Positions 1-7,100 of a stretch of DNA of 9,832 nucleotides are shown here, one piece after another (position 1 is the stretch's first letter; each line of letters starts with the position of its first letter). The notes under the pieces are model-generated. The model was not told the DNA's origin. It ran no database searches and worked only from the letters and a program-made list of their open reading frames with translations. The stretch spans positions 1 through 9,832 of the forward strand of contig JAFXHP010000043.1 of the NCBI GenBank assembly GCA_017536285.1. The letters are read 5' to 3'. This stretch comes from Clostridia bacterium. Its GTDB lineage: Bacteria; Bacillota_A; Clostridia; UMGS1883; HGM11501. A program made the position numbers and the translations under genes.

Positions 1-1
1 G

Positions 2-907
2 ATGGTGAAAACTACCGGCGAAATGCTTAAAAAACTGGACGGAGTTATCGGCACGGGCATTGATTCCAAAGCCGCAATAGTTTATGACTATAAAACACAA
101 TGGGCACTTGACAGCGATCTTGCGACCTTTGCACCCCAGGACACCAACGGCTATCTGGCACTTACGAAAAATCTTTTTTATTCATTCTGGGACAAAAACA
201 TCCCCGTCGATATAATTTCCTATGATATGGACTTTTCAAAGTACAAGGCAATCTGCCTTCCCCTTCCCTATATTATGACGGAGGCTTTGGCAGATAAAAT
301 CAAAAAATTCGTGTCAGATGGCGGAACGCTCATTTCAACCTGCCTTGCCGCAACCGCCAACGAAAACGACTTAAACTACACAGGCGGCGTTCCCGGTGCA
401 GGCCTTCGTGAACTTTTCGGTCTCCGTGTGGACGAGGTTGACTATTACGGTGCAGGTGCTCCCACGCCCAATGCAGTAATCGCAGGTGATAAGGAATATC
501 CTGTCCGCTTACATGCAGAGCTGATTGTTCCTGACGATGCCAAGACTCTTATGACATTTAAGAGAGACATCCTTGAAGGCAGTCCCGCCCTGCTTACCAA
601 AGATTACGGCAAGGGCAAAGTCTACTACATAGGCTTTAACCCGGGACCTGAATTCTTATCCGATTTTCTCCCCGAAGCCGTAGCAGAATGCGGCATAACA
701 CCTCTTTCAGAAATCACCGGAGATGAATTTATCCGCGTTACCAAAAGAGAAGGTGACGGTGAAGAATATTTCTTCGTTATGAATATATCGGGAACAGAAG
801 AACAGACCGTTTCCTTAAATGAAAGCTTCACCGATGTACTTACAGGCGAAAAGAAAGAAGGAAGCTTTACCCTTAAGGGGAAAGGCTTTATGATTTTAAC
901 AAAATAA
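2..907 (+). CDS. Beta-galactosidase, glycoside hydrolase family 42, 3' part (5' end outside window)
   Basis: This is the C-terminal part of a GH42 beta-galactosidase, which releases terminal beta-galactose from oligosaccharides in the cytoplasm. The reading frame is open from the first bases, so the true start is upstream; the ATG at position 2 is internal. Fragment residues 24-37 (AAIVYDYKTQWALDS) match the family stretch that joins the catalytic barrel to the trimerisation domain. Residues about 48-230 form that amidotransferase-like domain, with VDIISYDMDFSKYKAICLPL at 69-88 and YGKGKVYYIGFNPGPEF at 202-218. The last 60 or so residues fit the small C-terminal beta domain. Family members are roughly 650-700 residues, so the TIM barrel with both catalytic glutamates should lie left of the window. 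The gene is followed directly by a strong terminator. The family call is from recognition of motifs; substrate preference cannot be judged from this part. Confidence 0.88.
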   Translation: MVKTTGEMLKKLDGVIGTGIDSKAAIVYDYKTQWALDSDLATFAPQDTNGYLALTKNLFYSFWDKNIPVDIISYDMDFSKYKAICLPLPYIMTEALADKIKKFVSDGGTLISTCLAATANENDLNYTGGVPGAGLRELFGLRVDEVDYYGAGAPTPNAVIAGDKEYPVRLHAELIVPDDAKTLMTFKRDILEGSPALLTKDYGKGKVYYIGFNPGPEFLSDFLPEAVAECGITPLSEITGDEFIRVTKREGDGEEYFFVMNISGTEEQTVSLNESFTDVLTGEKKEGSFTLKGKGFMILTK

Positions 908-911
908 GATT

Positions 912-944
912 AAAGCACTTGGCAAAGCCAAGTGCTTTTTCTTT
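912..944 (+). terminator. Intrinsic terminator of the GH42 gene
   Basis: A perfect 12-bp stem, AAAGCACTTGGC (912-923) pairing with GCCAAGTGCTTT (927-938), has a 3-nt AAA loop and is followed by TTCTTT. It begins 4 nt after the GH42 stop codon. Its T-tract runs directly into the -35 box of the topB promoter. Confidence 0.93.
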
Positions 945-971
945 GACATATGTATAATTTTATGCTATACT
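943..971 (+). promoter_or_regulatory. Sigma-A promoter of topB
   Basis: A perfect -35 box TTGACA (943-948) is separated by 17 bp from the -10 box TATACT (966-971), which is preceded by TGC, an extended -10. Transcription should start near 977-979, giving a leader of only about 16 nt that is mostly the ribosome binding site AAGGAG (981-986). Confidence 0.9.
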
Positions 972-993
972 CTTTCTATTAAGGAGTGATTTC

Positions 994-3162
994 ATGGGAA
1001 AAACATTGGTTCTTGCCGAAAAGCCCTCTGTGGGCCGCGAACTTGCAAGAGTGCTTGACTGTAAAATAAAAAAAGACGGATGCATCGAAGGTGCAAAATA
1101 TATCGTAACCTGGGCGCTTGGGCATTTAGTTACCCTTGCTGACCCCGAAAAATACGGAGACGAATATAAAAAATGGTCACTTGAAACCCTGCCCATTCTT
1201 CCCGATAAAATGAAGCTTGAGGTTATAAAGGAAACAAGCAAGCAGTATAAGGTGGTGTCGGGCTTACTTAAGAGCGATGCCGTATCTGACATCGTTATCG
1301 CCACCGACGCAGGGCGTGAAGGTGAGCTTGTTGCCCGCTGGATAATCCTTAAGGCAGGATGTAAAAAGCCCTGCAAGCGTCTTTGGATTTCATCCCAGAC
1401 GGATAAGGCAATAAAGGACGGCTTTGCAAACCTTAAGGACGCATCTGAATATGACAACCTATTCAAAAGTGCCGTTTCCCGTGCCGAAGCCGACTGGATT
1501 GTTGGACTTAATGTGACACGTGCCTTAACCTGCAAGCACAACGCCCAGCTTTCCGCAGGCAGAGTGCAGACCCCCACCCTTGCGATGATTGTAAACCGCG
1601 AGGAGGAAATAAGAAAGTTTGTCCCGAAGGAATACTTTTCCGTAACGGCATCACTTAATGTTTTCAATCTTCACTGGAGAAACAAGGATAATTTAGCAAG
1701 AACCTTTGATAAGGAATTTGCAGAGAGCATCGTTAAGAAAACGGAAGGTCACAAAGCTGTAATCACCAAGGTTGACAAAAAGGAAAAGAAGGAGCAGCCT
1801 CCCCTTTTATATGACCTTACCTCTCTGCAGGTTGACGCCAATAAAAAGTACGGCTACAGTGCAAAGAAAACCCTTAATCTCATGCAGAGATTATACGAAG
1901 TGCATAAGCTCTTAACCTACCCCAGAACAGACTCAAAGCACTTAAGTGCGGACATTGTGCCCTCACTTATGGACAGAGTGAAGTCCGTTTCCGTCGACCG
2001 TTTCCGTGATATGGGTAAGCTTGTAATTAAAAACGGAATCCACCCCACCAAGCGATTTGTTGACGATTCCAAGGTGTCAGACCATCACGCAATCATCCCC
2101 ACAGAGCAGTTTGTGGATTTAACCGCACTTGAAAGCGACGAGCTTCACATTTACACCCTTGTTGTAACACGATTTTTAGCGGCATTAATGCCCGATGCAG
2201 TATCCGCCGCAATGAATATCGAAGCTGAAATCGGCGGCGAAAAATTTGTTGCCAAGGGCTCTGCCTTGGTAGAACCCGGCTTTAAGGCGATTTATACCGC
2301 AACCGATGAGGAGGACGATGATGAAGAAGCCGAACAGCGCCTTCCCTCATTAAAGGCCGGCGACTCCTTTGATGTTAAAAAGGTAAGCTTAGTTTCGGGA
2401 AAAACCAAGGCTCCCGCCCGTTATACGGAGGCAACTCTCCTTCACGCCATGGAGCATCCCGGAAGTATGCTTTCCGATAAAGAGCTTTCCAAAATTGTGG
2501 AATCATCAGGCGGTCTCGGTACACCTGCAACAAGGGCTGATATAATTGAAAAGATATTCAACACAGGCTATGTTGAAAAGCAAGGACAGTCCATTTTCCC
2601 AACAGCCAAGGGAATTCAGCTTATTAAAATTGTTCCCGAAGATTTAAAATCTCCCGAGCTTACTGCAAAATGGGAAAGCAGCTTAGGCGATATTTCAAAG
2701 GGTAGTTTAAACGACAAAAAGTACATTTCCGAAATGAAGGAATATGCAACAGGCCTTGTTTCAGGCGTTATCGCATCAAACGAAACCTACCGCCATGAAA
2801 ATCAGACAAACAAGCGCTGCCCCTCCTGCGGTGAGCCCTTACTTGAGGTTTCGGGCAAGCACGGAAAAAGCCTTGTTTGCCGTGACAGAGAGTGCGGCTA
2901 CCGTGAAACCCTGACAAGAGTAACCAATGCAAGATGCCCGGAATGTCACAAAAAGCTTAATACTTTCGGTGAAGGCGAAAAGAAAATTTACGTTTGCTCC
3001 TGCGGCTTTAAAGAAAAGTTTGCTTCTTTCAATCAGAAGCTGGCGGACGCCAGAAACTCAATGAACAAAAGAGAGGTTGCCCGCTTTATGCAAAAACAGA
3101 AATCGGAAAACTTTGCTTCAAATACACTCGCTGATGCCTTAAAGGGCATAAAGCTTGACTAA
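994..3162 (+). CDS. topB: DNA topoisomerase III (type IA)
   Basis: This is a type IA topoisomerase that cuts and passes single DNA strands, mainly resolving precatenanes and recombination intermediates. The 722-residue length is normal for Firmicute TopB. The TOPRIM domain is at the N terminus: LVLAEKPSVGRELA with catalytic E9, and the acidic motif TDAGREGE with D105 and E109. The catalytic tyrosine is Y309 in LTYPRTDS. An acidic linker (EEDDDEEAE) follows in the central part. The C terminus carries two zinc-binding repeats, with cysteines C609, C612, C629, C634 and then C648, C651, C668, C670. The start is set by AAGGAG 7 nt upstream and by the conserved N terminus. It has its own promoter at 943-971. 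The next gene's ribosome binding site overlaps its stop codon, so the two are co-transcribed. Plasmids and integrative elements also carry topB, but nothing else from such an element is visible here. Confidence 0.96.
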   Translation: MGKTLVLAEKPSVGRELARVLDCKIKKDGCIEGAKYIVTWALGHLVTLADPEKYGDEYKKWSLETLPILPDKMKLEVIKETSKQYKVVSGLLKSDAVSDIVIATDAGREGELVARWIILKAGCKKPCKRLWISSQTDKAIKDGFANLKDASEYDNLFKSAVSRAEADWIVGLNVTRALTCKHNAQLSAGRVQTPTLAMIVNREEEIRKFVPKEYFSVTASLNVFNLHWRNKDNLARTFDKEFAESIVKKTEGHKAVITKVDKKEKKEQPPLLYDLTSLQVDANKKYGYSAKKTLNLMQRLYEVHKLLTYPRTDSKHLSADIVPSLMDRVKSVSVDRFRDMGKLVIKNGIHPTKRFVDDSKVSDHHAIIPTEQFVDLTALESDELHIYTLVVTRFLAALMPDAVSAAMNIEAEIGGEKFVAKGSALVEPGFKAIYTATDEEDDDEEAEQRLPSLKAGDSFDVKKVSLVSGKTKAPARYTEATLLHAMEHPGSMLSDKELSKIVESSGGLGTPATRADIIEKIFNTGYVEKQGQSIFPTAKGIQLIKIVPEDLKSPELTAKWESSLGDISKGSLNDKKYISEMKEYATGLVSGVIASNETYRHENQTNKRCPSCGEPLLEVSGKHGKSLVCRDRECGYRETLTRVTNARCPECHKKLNTFGEGEKKIYVCSCGFKEKFASFNQKLADARNSMNKREVARFMQKQKSENFASNTLADALKGIKLD

Positions 3163-3173
3163 GGAGAATAACA

Positions 3174-3668
3174 ATGAAAAATGCATTAAAAATTATCGGA
3201 GTAGTTTTGCTCCTTATATTCATAGCACTCTGTTTCGGACTTAACGCCTCTCAGAAAGGATATCAAATTACGCTTTCCTGCTTCTTAGAGGGAACAACAA
3301 GGCACCTTTCCCCAGACTTTGCCATGAATATCGGAACCTTTGATCAGATAATGAGTATAGTTTATATCATCGGCTGGTTCGTCATCGCTTTCTTTTCAGG
3401 CAAGAACGAATGGAAAAATATTTTCCGCGGCATGATGATTTATTCAAGCCTTCCTTTTATCGGTCTTTTCGGCTACTTCTTCCTTCAAAAGGGAATGAAA
3501 CTGGGCATCATGATGCTTATGCCCCTTATCTGGGGGTATCCCTTCTTCCCCGTAATCATAACCGAAAGCAGTATTGATTCAATCATAACACCCCTCGGCA
3601 TAATGATGTTTGTAATGCCTATCGGAGCCTTAATCGCAAGAGCCGTTGCAAAGAAAATACAGTTTTAA
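3174..3668 (+). CDS. Small multi-pass membrane protein of unknown function
   Basis: I do not recognise a family for this 164-residue protein. It begins with a hydrophobic segment (about residues 6-23, IIGVVLLLIFIALCFGL), followed by a short polar loop of about 30 residues. Three or four more hydrophobic segments follow (about 57-75, 87-104, 110-128 and 137-156), and it ends with a basic tail (ARAVAKKIQF). It is thus an integral cytoplasmic-membrane protein with little soluble mass and no visible catalytic motif. The ribosome binding site AAGGAG (3161-3166) overlaps the TAA of topB (3160-3162), and the start follows 7 nt later. It therefore belongs to the topB transcript and is probably translationally coupled. 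Its stop codon touches the terminator at 3668. A functional link to topoisomerase III is not implied by the sequence alone. Confidence 0.78.
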   Translation: MKNALKIIGVVLLLIFIALCFGLNASQKGYQITLSCFLEGTTRHLSPDFAMNIGTFDQIMSIVYIIGWFVIAFFSGKNEWKNIFRGMMIYSSLPFIGLFGYFFLQKGMKLGIMMLMPLIWGYPFFPVIITESSIDSIITPLGIMMFVMPIGALIARAVAKKIQF

Positions 3669-3706
3669 AAAACTTCCGCATCCATTGGATGCGGAAGTTT
3701 TTATTT
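3668..3706. terminator. Bidirectional terminator between converging transcription units
   Basis: A 16-bp stem (3668-3683 with 3687-3702) has the core ACTTCCGCATCC / GGATGCGGAAGT and a 3-nt loop. The stem ends in a T-run on the plus strand and, because its other arm starts with A-residues, also on the minus strand. It serves the topB unit from the left and the transposase-ending operon from the right. The two flanking stop codons (3666-3668 on plus, 3703-3701 on minus) touch its ends. Confidence 0.93.
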
Positions 3707-4198
3707 GTAAAAGCAATCTCTTTCCCATTTTAAGGGATTGGTTTCAATGTACTCTGCTATTTTCGTATAATCCTTTTCACTTCTGATAATGTGATCGTGG
3801 AAGGAACGCTGCCAGATGTTTTCTCCGAATTCCTTATTGCAAAACCGCTTAAATGTTGAAACAAAATTTGCTATAACCGAATTAGTAGGGGACGGCGTCC
3901 TCGACGTCCCGTTTTCACAACATTTTACTGATAAAAGAAAATGTATATGATTAGGCATAATTACATATCTGTCAACAGAGACATATTCATAAAATCCATT
4001 CATCTGATTTATATATTTGTCTGCAATTTTTCCGTAACCGGTAAATTTATTCTGCGGGACGTCGAGGACGCCGTCCCCTACAAATTCAGACAGCAGACAT
4101 TTTCTGTCCCGTATGCATATCGTAATGAAATATGCCCCGGGAGCCGAATAATCATATCCTTTAAGCCTTGCAGGTTTTCTTTTAACAAAATCCGTCAT
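3701..4198 (-). CDS. REP-associated tyrosine transposase (RAYT, Y1/HUH superfamily)
   Basis: This is a 165-residue single-domain HUH nuclease of the IS200/IS605-related RAYT type, which cuts single-stranded DNA at palindromic repeats. Family marks are LKGYDYSAPGAYFITIC (12-28), the metal-binding HUH pair H84/H86 in IMPNHIHFLL, WQRSFHDHIIRSEKDY (129-144), and the probable nucleophile Y150 in EYIETNP. I chose the ATG at 4198 because it overlaps the stop of the upstream acetyltransferase gene as ATGA, like the two junctions before it. A TTG at 4216 would add six residues. It has no strong ribosome binding site and probably relies on coupling. Two inverted copies of a 27-nt repeat lie inside the gene and are translated in frame as V40-P48 (VGDGVLDVP) and N96-T105 (NGTSRTPSPT). 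Its stop abuts the shared terminator. The gene looks intact. Confidence 0.92.
   Translation of the reverse strand: MTDFVKRKPARLKGYDYSAPGAYFITICIRDRKCLLSEFVGDGVLDVPQNKFTGYGKIADKYINQMNGFYEYVSVDRYVIMPNHIHFLLSVKCCENGTSRTPSPTNSVIANFVSTFKRFCNKEFGENIWQRSFHDHIIRSEKDYTKIAEYIETNPLKWERDCFYK
3885..3911 (-). repeat. 27-nt REP-like repeat inside the transposase gene, copy 1
   Basis: On the plus strand this copy begins GTAGGGGACGG and ends GACGTCCCG. It is the exact reverse complement of 4055-4081 over all 27 bases, and identity stops sharply at both ends. Internally GGGACG (3889-3894) can pair with CGTCCC (3905-3910) to form a 6-bp hairpin, and GGAC/GTCC (3890-3893 with 3897-3900) is an alternative fold. 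In the gene's direction it encodes N96-T105 of the transposase. Confidence 0.88.
4055..4081 (+). repeat. 27-nt REP-like repeat inside the transposase gene, copy 2 (inverted)
   Basis: This is the inverted partner of 3885-3911, identical over 27 bases, with 143 nt between the copies. In the gene's direction it is read as V40-P48 (VGDGVLDVP), between the CLLSE strand and the GYGKIADKYI helix. Together the copies could form a 27-bp stem in DNA or mRNA, placing the codons for the H84/H86 motif in the loop. Confidence 0.88.
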
Positions 4199-4713
4199 AT
4201 CTTTTTCTCTAAACAAACAAGTTTTACTTTTCCAAGGCCGTTAAAGTCGCTTTCAACTATTCCCACTTCTTTATACCCAAGCTTTTTGTAAAGACTGCGG
4301 GCAGCCTTGTTTCTTTCGTTGGTGTCAAGGCGTAAATCCTTGACGCCCATTTTCTTTCCCATAGCCTCGTAAAAGCGAATAAACTCCGTTCCGTAACCGC
4401 ATCCCGATGCTGAAGGACTTACCGTAAGAGTATGAATTACCAAAACTTCTTCTCTTTTTGCTTCAATTTCCCAGGAGGCTTTATCATATCCGTCTGCCTC
4501 CTTTTGATTTATTACAGCAGAGGCTAAAATCTCTCCGTTCTCCTCAAGGACATAGAGTGTCCCTTCTGAAAGTGCGGCAAGTGCGTTTTTTTCCACAGGA
4601 TAAATGCCTTTTATCCATCCGGTGGTGATTTTTCCTGCCTCTTCAAGGGATAAAATTTCTTCATATATAGAAACTATTTGGGAAATATCGCAATCTTTAG
4701 CTCTACGTATCAT
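4195..4713 (-). CDS. GNAT family N-acetyltransferase
   Basis: This is a 172-residue cytoplasmic acetyltransferase predicted to move an acetyl group from acetyl-CoA to an amine; the substrate is unknown. The fold is visible along its length. The N-terminal IRRAKDCDISQIVSIYEEI (2-20) is the usual beta1-alpha1. VIHTLTVSP (92-100) is beta4. SASGCGYGTEFIRFYE (101-116) is the acetyl-CoA pyrophosphate-binding turn and helix, with G104, G106 and G108. LDTNERNKAARSLYKKLGY (129-147) is the typical beta5-alpha4. The long segment between residues 20 and 50 may form the acceptor site. The start ATG overlaps the TGA of the HAD gene as ATGA, with GGAGA 7 nt upstream. Its own TGA overlaps the start of the transposase gene in the same way. 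It is the fourth gene of the operon driven from 7101-7129. Confidence 0.9.
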   Translation of the reverse strand: MIRRAKDCDISQIVSIYEEILSLEEAGKITTGWIKGIYPVEKNALAALSEGTLYVLEENGEILASAVINQKEADGYDKASWEIEAKREEVLVIHTLTVSPSASGCGYGTEFIRFYEAMGKKMGVKDLRLDTNERNKAARSLYKKLGYKEVGIVESDFNGLGKVKLVCLEKKI

Positions 4714-5399
4714 TTTAATTTCTCCAGTACATCATAAACTTCAGAAAGTGACTTTATTTCAAAATCGATTTTTATATCGGTTTTGTTTTCTATGCCGCCG
4801 GGATTGTACCAACAGCAGATAATTCCCGCATTATTTCCGCCACGCATATCGCTGGATAAGGAGTCCCCGATAATTATTGTTTTAGACTTATCAATGTTTC
4901 CTATCTCAGAAAAACAATAGTCAAAATAACCTTTTTCAGGCTTTGGGCAACCAACAGCATCGGAAATAAAAACTCCGTCCACTACGTCGCCAAGTCCCGA
5001 ATCTTTAATTTTCATAGTCTGGGGCTTAACGTGGCCGTTGGTTACGATATACTGACGGTATTTACCCTTAAGGGAAGTAACCACCTGGAGAGAATTATCC
5101 TGAAGCACATACATTTCCCCAAGATAGGTAAGATAATTTTCGTTAAGCTTTTCAACATCACAGGAAAAGTGAGTCACCTTAAAAAGCTCATAAAAACGGC
5201 GTGTAAAAACTTCCTTTCGTTCAAGCTCTCCCCTTTCGTACATTTTCCAGCACTTGTCGTTTATTTCGGAATAAAGAGAAATTTGCTCTTCGGTTATATC
5301 TATGCCAAAGTCGGCAAAGGCTGCCTTAATTGCCTTTTTTTCCGACGCCTTAAAATCCATTAATGTCCCGTCAATATCCCATAAAATTAAATCAATCAT
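4710..5399 (-). CDS. HAD-superfamily hydrolase, YjjG/YfnB-like nucleotidase
   Basis: This is a 229-residue HAD phosphatase. Motif I is WDIDGTL with nucleophile D8 and acid/base D10. Motif II is IVTNG with T120. Motif III is CPKPEK with K153. Motif IV is GDSLSSD with D179 and D184. The all-alpha cap after motif I, with INDKCWKMYERGELERKEVFTRRF (residues 46-69, shown here only as the key stretch), is characteristic of the YjjG/YfnB family. Its characterised members dephosphorylate nucleoside monophosphates, including non-canonical pyrimidines, as a house-cleaning activity. The substrate here is inferred. I place the start at MIDLILWDID (5399) because it has AAGGAG 7 nt upstream and overlaps the EamA gene stop as ATGA. 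An upstream in-frame ATG at 5465 would add 22 residues unlike the family. The stop overlaps the GNAT start, also as ATGA. Confidence 0.9.
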   Translation of the reverse strand: MIDLILWDIDGTLMDFKASEKKAIKAAFADFGIDITEEQISLYSEINDKCWKMYERGELERKEVFTRRFYELFKVTHFSCDVEKLNENYLTYLGEMYVLQDNSLQVVTSLKGKYRQYIVTNGHVKPQTMKIKDSGLGDVVDGVFISDAVGCPKPEKGYFDYCFSEIGNIDKSKTIIIGDSLSSDMRGGNNAGIICCWYNPGGIENKTDIKIDFEIKSLSEVYDVLEKLK

Positions 5400-6307
5400 A
5401 CTTTTTCTCCTTTTTTCCTGTCGGGAAGCTGAGCAATTATGATAGCTGCAAAAATTGCCGCACATCCCATAATCTTTATAAGCTTAAAAGGATTCTGCTC
5501 GGGCTGAATTATCATACCCGAAAGAAGCGCAAAAACAGATTCCAAGCTCATAAGCATGGAAGCAACGGTGGGATCGGTGTATTTCTGCCCTACAATCTGA
5601 AGTGTGTAGGCAATGCCTGATGACATAACACCTGCATAAAGAATGGGAATTGCCGCATCAATTATGGCTGAGAATGAAGGCTTTTCAAAGATAAACATAA
5701 GGACCGTGGCAAGTATTGCCGTAACGAAAAACTGAATGCAGGAAAGCCTTACTCCGTCAACCTTAGGCGAAAAATAATCCACCACCATAATATGAGCAGA
5801 AAAAGCAAAAGCACATATCAGAACCATCAATGTTCCTGCATTAAAGGAAAACTTTTCCGTTAAGAGATAAAGTCCCAAAAGGGCAATCGCAACGCCTATC
5901 CATACTTTAGCTCCGACTTTTTTCCCGAAAAACAATCCTGCAACAGGAACGATAAGTATGTAAAGAGCGGTGATAAAGCCTGCATCACCGGCGGATGCGT
6001 CAAGCCACATGCCAAACTGCTGAAATCCCGATGCCGCACAAAGTACGATACCGCATAAAACGCCGCCCTTTATAAGAAGCCTTTTTTCAGCCTTATCCGC
6101 TTTTCTGTAGCTGCCGCTTTTTTTCTTTAAGGAATCCATAAAAAATATTACCGGAATCAGAACAATACATCCGATATAAGACCTTGATGCAAGATAGGTA
6201 AAAGGATCAACAACATCCGTTCCCGCACTCTGTGCAACAAAGGTTGTTCCCCATAAAATTGCCGCAATAAGCAAACAGATATTTCCCTTAAGCTGTGATT
6301 TTTTCAT
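5396..6307 (-). CDS. EamA/DMT family transporter
   Basis: This is a 303-residue integral membrane protein of the drug/metabolite transporter superfamily, predicted to have ten transmembrane helices in two EamA repeats (about residues 8-150 and 155-293). Family marks include AAILWGTTFVAQ (15-26) in helix 1, DAGFITALYILIVPVAGLFF (108-127) at the end of repeat 1, and PTVASMLMSLESVFALLSGM (246-265) in the matching place of repeat 2. DMT exporters of this type move amino acids, nucleobases, nucleosides or other metabolites; the substrate cannot be told from sequence. A short basic tail (PDRKKGEKV) ends the protein, and its codons contain the ribosome binding site of the HAD gene. AAAGGA lies just upstream of its ATG. 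The start is only 18 nt after the metallophosphoesterase stop, so the genes share a transcript. Confidence 0.93.
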   Translation of the reverse strand: MKKSQLKGNICLLIAAILWGTTFVAQSAGTDVVDPFTYLASRSYIGCIVLIPVIFFMDSLKKKSGSYRKADKAEKRLLIKGGVLCGIVLCAASGFQQFGMWLDASAGDAGFITALYILIVPVAGLFFGKKVGAKVWIGVAIALLGLYLLTEKFSFNAGTLMVLICAFAFSAHIMVVDYFSPKVDGVRLSCIQFFVTAILATVLMFIFEKPSFSAIIDAAIPILYAGVMSSGIAYTLQIVGQKYTDPTVASMLMSLESVFALLSGMIIQPEQNPFKLIKIMGCAAIFAAIIIAQLPDRKKGEKV

Positions 6308-6325
6308 TTTTTTCGTCCTTTCCGG

Positions 6326-7021
6326 TTAATTAATTTTCTCCATATCATACCACAAAAGTCGCTGCTTTGTGTAGGCAATTTCAGCATCCTTATGAAAATG
6401 TCCGAAAAACCACTTTTTATATTCGCATCTTTCCCGTATGTCTTCAAGATAGTAATTAAGCACATGCTCTTCAGGCACCGATGGCTTTATTGCCGTATCC
6501 TTAAGTGCAATGGGAAGATACTCTAAGGTTTTAATGTTTGCTGTGTGAGTTATTATGTAATCCACCTTAAAGCCGTGCTTTTCAAGGTTTTTCTTTCCTT
6601 CTTCAAACTCCCGATTTTCAGGCATTTCCTGGCTCCACCAATCGACATTTTCCTTTCTTCTCCACTTGTCAAGGCTGTAGCCACCTCCGAATGTGAAGAA
6701 TTTCAATCCCTCAATTTCAAAAACCTGCCCACGGCAAAGATGAATTATATTATTTCTTATCCTGTGTATTCTGCCTCCATTCCACTCCTCCTCGGGATAG
6801 GAATAAATTGCAGGGAAATTTTCATGATTTCCGTCAACAAACAAAATGCTGTAATTCTTTTTTTCTATATCATCAAGCAAAGAATTTTCACTTTTATCAT
6901 TGGCGAAAATATATCCCCAGTCGCCACATGCGATTAAAATATCTCCGTCGTCAAGTTCCTTGTTTGCATAAACAAGTCTTCCGTATTCGCCGTGCATATC
7001 ACCTGTAATGTAAATGCTCAT
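6326..7021 (-). CDS. Calcineurin-like metallophosphoesterase
   Basis: This is a 231-residue cytoplasmic phosphoesterase with the full two-metal active site: GDMHG (D8, H10), CGDWG (D34), DGNHE (N65, H66), THT (H159) and GHFH (H208, H210). The substrate may be a nucleotide, phosphodiester or phosphoprotein; the sequence does not decide. The central stretch with FGGGYSLDKWRRKE (111-124) and DWWSQEMP (127-134) is typical of a Firmicute subgroup of small stand-alone enzymes. The start is fixed by the conserved N terminus MSIYITGDMHG. The ribosome binding site is poor (GCGGAT before AAAG-ATG), so this first gene may be translated weakly. It is the promoter-proximal gene of the five-gene operon, with a leader of about 73 nt. 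Confidence 0.9.
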   Translation of the reverse strand: MSIYITGDMHGEYGRLVYANKELDDGDILIACGDWGYIFANDKSENSLLDDIEKKNYSILFVDGNHENFPAIYSYPEEEWNGGRIHRIRNNIIHLCRGQVFEIEGLKFFTFGGGYSLDKWRRKENVDWWSQEMPENREFEEGKKNLEKHGFKVDYIITHTANIKTLEYLPIALKDTAIKPSVPEEHVLNYYLEDIRERCEYKKWFFGHFHKDAEIAYTKQRLLWYDMEKIN

Positions 7022-7100
7022 CTTTCATCCGCTCTTTTTATCTTTTATGCATCATCAGAGCATATATTTGTAAAAATCTCTTTTTCTACGTTATCATAGA

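Noticed and set aside
960..1667. A 235-codon open frame antisense to the start of topB
   Set aside because: It lies wholly opposite the TOPRIM region of topB apart from its tail, its translation is serine-rich with no motif, and the topB frame is certain.
994..3668. topB as a marker of an integrative conjugative element
   Set aside because: No relaxase, conjugation, integrase or attachment-site sequence is present nearby; the neighbours are ordinary chromosomal genes.
3885..4081. Possible CRISPR fragment
   Set aside because: There are only two copies, they are inverted and not direct, the distance between them is 143 nt, and both lie within a coding sequence.
4198..4216. TTG start for the transposase at 4216
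   Set aside because: It would lack a good ribosome binding site and break the pattern of ATGA overlaps; the ATG at 4198 also fits the usual short N terminus of the family.
3941..4291. A 116-codon open frame on the plus strand opposite the transposase and acetyltransferase genes
   Set aside because: It has no ribosome binding site and no recognisable protein features. It is open partly because the inverted 27-nt repeat reads through in several frames, and it overlaps two well-supported genes.
5399..5465. Extended start of the HAD hydrolase at 5465
   Set aside because: The extra 22 residues are read from the transporter gene in another frame and do not resemble the family, while the ATG at 5399 has AAGGAG and an ATGA overlap.
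7022..7100. Riboswitch or other structured leader before the metallophosphoesterase
   Set aside because: The leader is about 73 nt, AT-rich, and shows only a weak 5-bp hairpin with no terminator-like partner.
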